Assembly: GCA_041744575.1 (NCBI GenBank)
Contig: JBGTKP010000044.1
Location: forward strand, 1 to 36,813
DNA: 36,813 nucleotides
Direction: 5' to 3'
Source of the DNA: JTS-RE37 sp041744575
Lineage (GTDB): Bacteria > Bacteroidota > Bacteroidia > Flavobacteriales > Flavobacteriaceae
The notes under the pieces were generated by a model. The model did no database searches. It was not told the DNA's origin and saw nothing but the letters and a program-made list of their open reading frames with translations. This document shows, piece after piece, positions 31,901-36,813 of this stretch; position 1 is the first letter of the stretch; every line of letters starts with the position of its first letter. Made by a program: the position numbers and the translations under genes.

Positions 31901-32185
31901 CTAAAGACCACCAGTTGTAAACTGGCGGTAGCGGGGGTGTATAATCTGATTTCTTAGTCCGACAATTGCTTTTGAACCTGTAATCTTTTCCCCAAACTCA
32001 GCATCTCGGGTTAAAACCCTGTTCATTGCCTCTCCGATAATCTCTAAATTCCGCTCGACCGCTCTTTTTAACATTGGGTTTTCACAATATTGAAAAAAGT
32101 CCATCTTACTGCCTACAAAATAACCTTCGATTTCATCGTTGGAAAATTTTATGTCGAAGAGCCATTTCAAAACTCTGTCATCCAT
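31901..32185 (-). CDS. HepT-like HEPN toxin (DUF86), 3' end replaced by REP
   Basis: HepT toxins are HEPN RNases controlled by MntA. This 94-aa product has the family start (MDDRVLKWLFDIKFSNDEIEG), RNLEIIGEAMNRVL, and the Rx4H active motif R78-NQII-H83 in VGLRNQIIH. Normal members continue for some 20-40 residues after this; here the frame enters the REP of the decayed element and ends RYRQFTTGGL. The HEPN C-terminal helix is therefore lost and the toxin is probably inactive. Its start overlaps the MntA-like gene by 8 bp, the usual operon order. Confidence 0.8.
   Translation of the reverse strand: MDDRVLKWLFDIKFSNDEIEGYFVGSKMDFFQYCENPMLKRAVERNLEIIGEAMNRVLTRDAEFGEKITGSKAIVGLRNQIIHPRYRQFTTGGL
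31907..31935. repeat. REP sequence, right copy of the decayed element
   Basis: ACCACCAGTT-GTA-AACTGGCGGT followed by AGCGGG; matches the REP at 36053-36079 with one change in the loop (GTA for GCA). Confidence 0.85.
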
Positions 32186-32478
32186 AAATCAATTCTTTGG
32201 ATTCATTTATTGACTTTATGAGAATAGGATTTTTTAAAGTCTGTTCTTCCAAAAGGTCGATTTCTCGTCCTAGAAGGTTTTTTAAATTTTCTTTGAAGTT
32301 CATATAGTTCTCGAAATAATGGGCTAAATCAATTGGTTTGAACTTTACCAGGAAGTCAATATCGCTATTTGCCGAAAATTCGGGCCGAAGAGCTGAACCA
32401 AAAAGATACATTTTATCCACATTGTGGATATCACAAAGCTTTTTAAGACCTAACTAAGTGATTTTCTATTATTTCCAT
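32178..32478 (-). pseudogene. MntA-like nucleotidyltransferase antitoxin, frameshifted near the N-terminus
   Basis: MntA antitoxins AMPylate HepT. The 80-aa open part starts MDKMYLFGSALRPEF and has the nucleotidyltransferase signature GSALRPEFSANSDID (GSx10DxD) plus the family C-terminus DLLEEQTLKNPILIKSI...LIYG. Upstream, an ATG at 32478 opens MEIIENHLVR and then hits TAA, while the reading frame of the body continues back as KKLCDIHNVDKMYLFGS. A single-base shift near TCTTAAAAAG (about 32446) would join them into a normal family N-terminus. Both halves of the HepT/MntA pair are thus damaged. A sequencing error in the A-run cannot be excluded. Confidence 0.72.
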
Positions 32479-32603
32479 ATTTCAAATTTAAGGAAAAGCA
32501 GGTATTAAACTGGCTTAGAATTCCTGCCTCTTAAATGCCAACAATTAGTATGTAGTGCGTTCTATGCGTTAGGATACGATGTTATGGGCTTTTAATTTTC
32601 CAT

Positions 32604-32780
32604 TCAGAACGTTATTTTCTTCATTCTCGGCCTCAAAACATTGACCAAAGTGATTAACCAAGTTTTAAAGAATTCCTTGATGTCCTCTCGGCCTTCTTCC
32701 GCAAAAACATCATCGCTAAATAGTCTCACTCTAAGTTCACCTGATTCATCCCAATTCCAAATCACATCTTCTCTTAATTC
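32604..32780 (-). pseudogene. Gene remnant, about 58 codons, no start
   Basis: After tandem TGA-TAG stops (32786-32781) an open frame encodes ELREDVIWNWDESGELRVR continuing to RPRMKKITF and a TGA at 32604. It has good amino-acid character but no start codon except an internal Met near its end. It looks like the tail of a decayed gene of unknown family. The flanking 32480-32603 and 32781-32916 contain no other gene. Confidence 0.45.
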
Positions 32781-32916
32781 CTATCATATCGCTTCTTTGT
32801 CTTCACGCAAAGTATAATTACCCAAAAAACTAGGACAAGCCTGTTTTATCTATCATTAGTAGTTTCTTTTAAACGATTAAAGGGCTTTATGAAAGTATTA
32901 TTTGTCGGGTCTCTTT

Positions 32917-33987
32917 TTATAGAGGTTGTAGCAATGTTTCTTTAACGGTAAATAGTTCTATGCATTTATCCTCCCCTTTTATTGGAATACTGCCAACTTG
33001 TTGCTTTTGATATATTACGGGCAAGTTGATTCGTTTCATCAAAGGTTCCGATACCAAAATATCGAATCCTAATTTTCGGCATTCTTTCTCTATAAAGGGC
33101 ATTTCGTAGAGGGCTTCGCCGTGAAATACAATCTGGCTTTTTATATTGCCTACTTCTCCTTGAATAACCTTGCCCATATGTATGCTCGCCCTAAATTTGG
33201 GCACTTTATGATATTTTTGTAGATATTTTTCATGCTGGTTTTCAGTTTCATTTTTTATATAATAAAAGCAGCGAATACAGTTGGCATTTTTCAGTCCATT
33301 TTTAATGGACCAACTGATCACTACTTGATCACCCACATATCTATATATTTCACCGTAAGTGGCTACAATACATTTAGTTACGTCAAAATAAAATTCCTTC
33401 AAAAACTTGTAATACGCTAGTGAACCCATTTTTTCGGCCAAGAGGGTAGAGGACTTCTGATCTAAAAACATAAATATCCGTTCTTCCTCACGAGGCGAAT
33501 GGTATTTTCCGGTCAGGAAATTCACAAATACACCCTGTCCCATTTTCCTACTCATCTCACGGGTAAAAATGATGACCATAACCGAAAATAGGGAATACAA
33601 TACAATAACCCTAAAATTGCCCTCATACAAAAATGTCTGAAATCTTTGGGAATAGAAATTCTCGACGATACTCATATTATAATACCAACTTTCATTGAAA
33701 TTAATCAGTAGAACGATCAGAATAATAAATAGCAAGGTATATACCGAAGATTTTGTGATTACAGTAATTAGAAAGGAAAACTTTCTACTCTTGGGTTTAA
33801 GGGCATAATTTTCGATTAAGGCAACCAGAAAGCCGCCGATCAAACCAATGGAGACCCCGTTCAAATAGGCGATGGGGCTAACAAATCCACTCGCAATCAT
33901 GGGATATAGCAACCCCAATAACAATCCGGCTAACGTCACATAAATAATGCTATGTCGCCGCCTTTCATTATCTTTTGTAAATTTCAT
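32917..33987 (-). CDS. Membrane class III nucleotidyl cyclase-like protein B (metal-site half)
   Basis: 356 aa. Four N-terminal membrane helices (about residues 14-33, 42-62, 73-97, 124-142) and a class III cyclase homology domain (170-345). It retains both metal Asp positions, D176 in MFLDQKSST and D220 in RYVGDQVVISW. It lacks the transition-state Asn and Arg, which read Tyr294 and Phe298 in GEALYEMPFIE. A homodimer would have no complete active site. The ATG overlaps the stop of the upstream paralogue (ATGA at 33987-33984), so the two chains are coupled. Presumed substrate is ATP; Arg217-region residues do not settle ATP versus GTP. Confidence 0.85.
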   Translation of the reverse strand: MKFTKDNERRRHSIIYVTLAGLLLGLLYPMIASGFVSPIAYLNGVSIGLIGGFLVALIENYALKPKSRKFSFLITVITKSSVYTLLFIILIVLLINFNESWYYNMSIVENFYSQRFQTFLYEGNFRVIVLYSLFSVMVIIFTREMSRKMGQGVFVNFLTGKYHSPREEERIFMFLDQKSSTLLAEKMGSLAYYKFLKEFYFDVTKCIVATYGEIYRYVGDQVVISWSIKNGLKNANCIRCFYYIKNETENQHEKYLQKYHKVPKFRASIHMGKVIQGEVGNIKSQIVFHGEALYEMPFIEKECRKLGFDILVSEPLMKRINLPVIYQKQQVGSIPIKGEDKCIELFTVKETLLQPL

Positions 33988-35063
33988 ATCGATTCCAAGT
34001 CAGCAATGGTTTCTTTTTTTATATAGAACAATTCCAAGTCCTTTTGCTTTCCTTTTAAACTGATTTCGCCGCAACTGCCCGAACGATAAATTTTAGGCAG
34101 CGTGAGACGATGGTTGAGTTCGGCAGAAATCAAGAGGTCTTTTTCCAAAACTTCACATTGCTCTTTTATCCGTGAGGTGGTGTTCATCACATCCCCAAAA
34201 AATACAATGGATCCCTTTATTTCACCCAGCTCACCGCGAACCACTTTTCCAATATGATAGCCTGCGATTAATTTTGGGACAAATCCATAGTTGGTGTAGT
34301 AACGTTCACTGCTTTCCTTAAGCTTTTGTTCGGCAGTATAAAATGTTCGGATACAGTTGGCATTCTGTAAGCCGTCTGGAGGTTTCCACGAGACGACGAC
34401 CAAGTCATCTACGTATTCATAAATAGTTCCCCTATGTTCTAAAATTGGTATGGTAATGTCATAAAAGAAATCCGTAAGGAATTTATGAAAGTGGAGGCGC
34501 CCGATTTTTTTCACAATTTGATCAGAATAGCGAACACTTAAGAACATGAAAATGCGCTCTATCTCGGAAGGCTGGTAGTACTTCCCAGTAACAATGCCCC
34601 ACATAACGTCTTTCCCCAATTTACGAATCATAAGTATGCTAAAATTGATTATAAACGCAAATGCCACTGTGTAAATAATTGCCACCTTAAAATCTTCTTT
34701 AAAAATGTAGCGTTTAAAATCTTCACTGTCCAATACTTGTGAAAAGCCCATATCTAGCCTGATCATTCGTGAAATCAGCAACACAAAAAATACGATTAGC
34801 GAAATGGAACCAATATACAGAACGGTACGAATTAGTAACAACGACATGAATTTTAATCTTCGGCCTTTCTCGGGAAATACGTAAAACTCGAGGTAGGAGA
34901 TAAGCGCTCCTACCAAAATACCTATGATAAAAGTATTTACATGCGGATATAAAGCCCCAAAGCCGTCTGAGAACGCAGAATAAATAAGACCAAGCATCAC
35001 TCCCAAAAGAACAATTAGAGAGATGTCTCTATGTATTTTTTTCTGATGTATTGTCCGTTCCAC
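33984..35063 (-). CDS. Membrane class III nucleotidyl cyclase-like protein A (Asn/Arg half)
   Basis: 359 aa, ungapped paralogue of the next gene through the cyclase domain, with four N-terminal membrane helices (about 14-33, 42-62, 75-100, 126-145). The first metal Asp is Ser176 (MFLSVRYSD) although the second, D220, remains (YEYVDDLVVVSW). The transition-state pair is intact: N294 and R298 in GDVMNTTSRI. This is the mirror image of protein B, so one full active site could form only in an A-B heterodimer. First gene of the pair, with 4-bp overlap to the second. No promoter recognised upstream. Confidence 0.85.
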   Translation of the reverse strand: MERTIHQKKIHRDISLIVLLGVMLGLIYSAFSDGFGALYPHVNTFIIGILVGALISYLEFYVFPEKGRRLKFMSLLLIRTVLYIGSISLIVFFVLLISRMIRLDMGFSQVLDSEDFKRYIFKEDFKVAIIYTVAFAFIINFSILMIRKLGKDVMWGIVTGKYYQPSEIERIFMFLSVRYSDQIVKKIGRLHFHKFLTDFFYDITIPILEHRGTIYEYVDDLVVVSWKPPDGLQNANCIRTFYTAEQKLKESSERYYTNYGFVPKLIAGYHIGKVVRGELGEIKGSIVFFGDVMNTTSRIKEQCEVLEKDLLISAELNHRLTLPKIYRSGSCGEISLKGKQKDLELFYIKKETIADLESI

Positions 35064-35372
35064 CGAAGTCGCGTTTGGTAGTTTATTTTTTTTCTATAAC
35101 GCTGGCTTTTGATTAAACTAAGCCGATTAGTTAAATGTTTTCAGAAGATCTGACCACTTCTGATGCAGCATCCAGAGCTCAAATTCTTTCGGGGGAATTA
35201 TAAGTATCCTATTAATAAGATTGCAACAATGATAGTGAGAACGGTAGCAAATAGATTCATATATTACCTATATTTAAATCCATATTAAGTTTATAATTCC
35301 GCGCATAACCTGTAAAAGCAATTTAACAATTTTATAACGCTTGTACGGGTTTTACCACACTAAATTTCCCTC
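35064..35372. other. Non-coding stretch upstream of the cyclase pair
   Basis: No gene or repeat seen. Should contain the promoter of the cyclase operon (minus strand); no box matching both elements was found. Confidence 0.45.
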
Positions 35373-35400
35373 GCTACCGCCAGTTTGCAACTGGTGGTAA
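35373..35400. repeat. Left REP
   Basis: Hairpin ACCGCCAGTT-TGC-AACTGGTGGT (35376-35398) with one mismatched pair, preceded by CGCT. Confidence 0.9.
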
Positions 35401-35487
35401 ATAGAAAGCAAAAATACGGTTGAAAGACTGCGGTTTTTACACAGCTATCTGCAAGGCTTTGGTAGTGTGAAGGCTTAATTTGGTGGA

Positions 35488-36045
35488 ATGAGTCGAAATT
35501 ACAAGTTCTACAGCCCGGCAGCAGCCTACTTTGTTTCCTTTGCTACGTTGTTTTGGATAGATATTTTTACGAGGCTGCCTTATTTCAGCGTATTGGAAAA
35601 AGCAATATCATATTACAGAAGAGAAAAAGGAATGGAACTTTTTGCTTACTGCTTTATGCCAAGCCATGTACATTTTGTTTTTCGGTCAAAAAATGAAGAC
35701 CCTTCCGGGCTGTTGCGTGATTTCAAGAAGTATACTTCGAAAGAAGTTGTCATTGCGATCCGCGAGAATGTACATGAGAGCAGGAAGGAATGGCTCCTGG
35801 CACTATTTGAAAAAGCGGCCAGATCCAAATCCAATGTTCAGGACTACCAGCTTTTGCAACATCATAATAAGCCTTTAGAGTTGTGGAGTACAGCGGCAAT
35901 TAATCAGAAAATAACCTATATCCACAACAATCCGGTGGAAGCAGGATTTGTTACTGAGCCTGTCGATTGGAAATACAGTAGCGCAAGGAATTTTCGGGAG
36001 GATAGGACCGTTTTGGAAATTGATGATGTTGGCTTTTTAGGATGA
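35488..36045 (+). CDS. REP-associated tyrosine transposase (RAYT, IS200-like Y1 family)
   Basis: 185 aa. Y1/HUH single-strand endonuclease: the metal-binding HUH motif is in CFMPSHVHFVFR (about residues 53-64), and the catalytic Tyr is likely in INQKITYIHNNPVEAGF near residue 150. RAYTs cut and join at REP hairpins and spread them; the flanking inverted REPs here fit this. The ORF is full length and uninterrupted, and may be functional. A derivative without most of the ORF is at 31649-31937, showing past mobility in this genome. Confidence 0.93.
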   Translation: MSRNYKFYSPAAAYFVSFATLFWIDIFTRLPYFSVLEKAISYYRREKGMELFAYCFMPSHVHFVFRSKNEDPSGLLRDFKKYTSKEVVIAIRENVHESRKEWLLALFEKAARSKSNVQDYQLLQHHNKPLELWSTAAINQKITYIHNNPVEAGFVTEPVDWKYSSARNFREDRTVLEIDDVGFLG

Positions 36046-36051
36046 GTTAAA

Positions 36052-36079
36052 TACCACCAGTTGCAAACTGGCGGTAGCG
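36052..36079. repeat. Right REP, first copy
   Basis: Exact reverse complement of the REP at 35373-35400. A second copy of the hairpin lies at 36154-36180. Confidence 0.9.
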
Positions 36080-36153
36080 GGGGGCGAGGAATTTTCAGGA
36101 GGATAGGACCGTTTTGGAAATTGATGACGTTGGCTTTTTAGGATGAGCTAAAG

Positions 36154-36180
36154 ACCACCAGTTGCAAACTGGCGGTAGCG
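36154..36180. repeat. Right REP, second copy
   Basis: ACCACCAGTT-GCA-AACTGGCGGT plus AGCG, identical in hairpin to the first right REP, displaced by 101 bp. Confidence 0.88.
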
Positions 36181-36270
36181 GGGGGAAAAATGGAGGGATA
36201 ATATAAGTACATGTCATTTATAACAAGTTAGCCCCAAATTAATAAAACATCGTTTATCGTAAATTAATTA

Positions 36271-36298
36271 TTGTTTTTTAATAATTATTGTATATTTG
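36271..36298 (+). promoter_or_regulatory. Candidate promoter for the DUF2975-like gene
   Basis: TTG at 36271-36273, 17-bp spacer, TATATTTG at 36291-36298, an exact match to the Bacteroidota form; the ATG at 36317 follows within 19 bp. Confidence 0.6.
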
Positions 36299-36316
36299 AA
36301 TAATAAATCATCAAAT

Positions 36317-36813
36317 ATGAAAAACGCAATATTATTTAAAACACTAGTCGACATTCTTTACATTCTGCACTTTATTGGATTAATCGGAATAATATTTATT
36401 ATTCCCTTTGGAACTTTTAATATTAATCAAGTAAATATAAAAGTTGAAGATTGGAATTTGTTTTATTGGCTGGTATTTATTGTAGGTCTTGTTGCTTACA
36501 TAATATTTTTAAGAGGTTTATATTATTTAAGGAAAATGGCAAATTTTTTATTATCAAATAAATATTTTTCAGATAGTATTATACAGAACTTAAAAAAATC
36601 AGGTAATCATTTTATATACACAGGAACTATTTCATTTACTCTTTTTGTTGCTTTGTGGATAAGCAAACTCGTTGGAGGCGAATTTGAATTGGTTTACGAC
36701 AACAATCTATTAATTCCTATTTTTTTAACAATTATTGGAATTTTCTTTATAATCCAAAGTAATGCGCTGAATTTAGCAAAAGGAATTAAAGAAGAAAATG
36801 AATTAACAGTTTA
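36317..36813 (+). CDS. DUF2975-like membrane protein (3' end cut by the window)
   Basis: ATG at 36317 opens 165 codons that run to the last base; the final TA is probably the start of a stop codon (after ...ENELTV), so the protein is likely complete except for that base. Four membrane helices: LVDILYILHFIGLIGIIFII, LFYWLVFIVGLVAYIIFL, FIYTGTISFTLFVALWI, LIPIFLTIIGIFFIIQ. The helix order, and the LRKMANFLLSNKYFSDSIIQ loop after the second helix, fit DUF2975. Such genes are usually followed by a small XRE-type HTH regulator, which would lie outside this window. Very AT-rich. Confidence 0.78.
   Translation, partial: MKNAILFKTLVDILYILHFIGLIGIIFIIPFGTFNINQVNIKVEDWNLFYWLVFIVGLVAYIIFLRGLYYLRKMANFLLSNKYFSDSIIQNLKKSGNHFIYTGTISFTLFVALWISKLVGGEFELVYDNNLLIPIFLTIIGIFFIIQSNALNLAKGIKEENELTV

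Larger units (their letters stand above)
31649..31937 (+). mobile_element. Decayed, internally deleted RAYT/REP element
   Basis: The left part (31649-31761) resembles the DNA upstream of the intact RAYT at 35373-35487, and the right part (31762-31937) resembles the 3' end of the RAYT gene plus its REP. Most of the coding region is missing, so it is a non-autonomous deletion derivative. It separates GH3 from the HepT-like gene and supplies that gene's new C-terminus. Confidence 0.7.
35373..36079 (+). mobile_element. RAYT element: transposase gene between inverted REPs
   Basis: A REP at 35373-35400 and its exact reverse complement at 36052-36079 (28 bp, no mismatch) flank the transposase gene at 35488-36045. 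A 101-bp duplicate of the right end follows. Confidence 0.85.
35984..36185. repeat. 101-bp tandem duplication of the RAYT 3' end and REP
   Basis: The end of the transposase gene and the right REP are repeated once with a period of 101 bp (AGGAATTTTC at 35986 and 36087). Copies differ at a few bases (ATTGATGATG/ATTGATGACG; GAGTTAAATACC/GAGCTAAAGACC). Confidence 0.85.

Noticed and set aside
1..36813. CRISPR arrays, prophage structural genes, rRNA genes, conjugation genes
   Set aside because: None seen. The only repeats are the transposon ends, the REP set, the 101-bp duplication and the palindrome.

Overview
The window looks like the chromosome of a Bacteroidota member, most likely a (marine) Flavobacteriaceae. 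Reasons: several genes have the Bacteroidota-type promoter (TTG, then TAnnTTTG); lipoproteins carry short lipoboxes followed by acidic residues; families typical of flavobacteria recur (PmoA/DUF6807, DUF6265, short-chain L-threonine dehydrogenase, an arginine decarboxylase/agmatinase/deoxyhypusine-synthase-like operon, sortilin-like repeat proteins). This placement is inference; there is no rRNA or other marker gene to confirm it. The core, about 4.2-31.6 kb, is moderately GC-rich. Both ends are AT-rich and hold mobile DNA.

1) 120-4146: a complete 4,011-bp IS1595-family compound transposon (128-4138) with 32-bp imperfect terminal inverted repeats (30/32) beginning GGG and a perfect 8-bp target duplication AATAACTG. 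Besides its DDE-type transposase it carries a two-gene module with a HEPN-like second protein, three other small or unknown genes, a tRNA-like gene with anticodon GAT, and two hairpins that look like terminators.

2) 4247-17449: host genes, mostly secreted or membrane hydrolases: M28 peptidase, beta-lactamase-like serine hydrolase, PmoA-family protein, a 1,048-aa sortilin/BNR repeat protein, a DUF6265 protein, a zinc-ribbon protein, a CBS protein, a membrane M28 peptidase overlapping an SDR protein, and two unknown proteins. 17450-17806 is non-coding and carries a 20-bp perfect palindrome.

3) 17807-23834: two lipoproteins, L-threonine dehydrogenase, then a minus-strand polyamine operon read from 23834 down to 19784: arginine decarboxylase, agmatinase-like protein, deoxyhypusine-synthase-like protein (candidate homospermidine synthase), a small acidic protein and a VOC protein. 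The agmatinase-like protein has lost two metal-ligand aspartates.

4) 24300-31577: secreted proteins, overlapping moaE-moaC, a membrane protein split by an in-frame stop, a serine hydrolase and a lipoprotein GH3 glycosidase.

5) 31649-36813: a decayed region. A deletion derivative of a REP/RAYT element has truncated a HepT toxin gene whose MntA antitoxin gene is also frameshifted. Next come two overlapping, paralogous membrane class III cyclase genes with complementary active-site losses, which suggests an obligate heterodimer arranged like mammalian adenylyl cyclase C1/C2. Then there is an intact RAYT element between perfect inverted REPs, a 101-bp tandem duplication of its 3' end, and a DUF2975-type membrane protein cut by the window edge.
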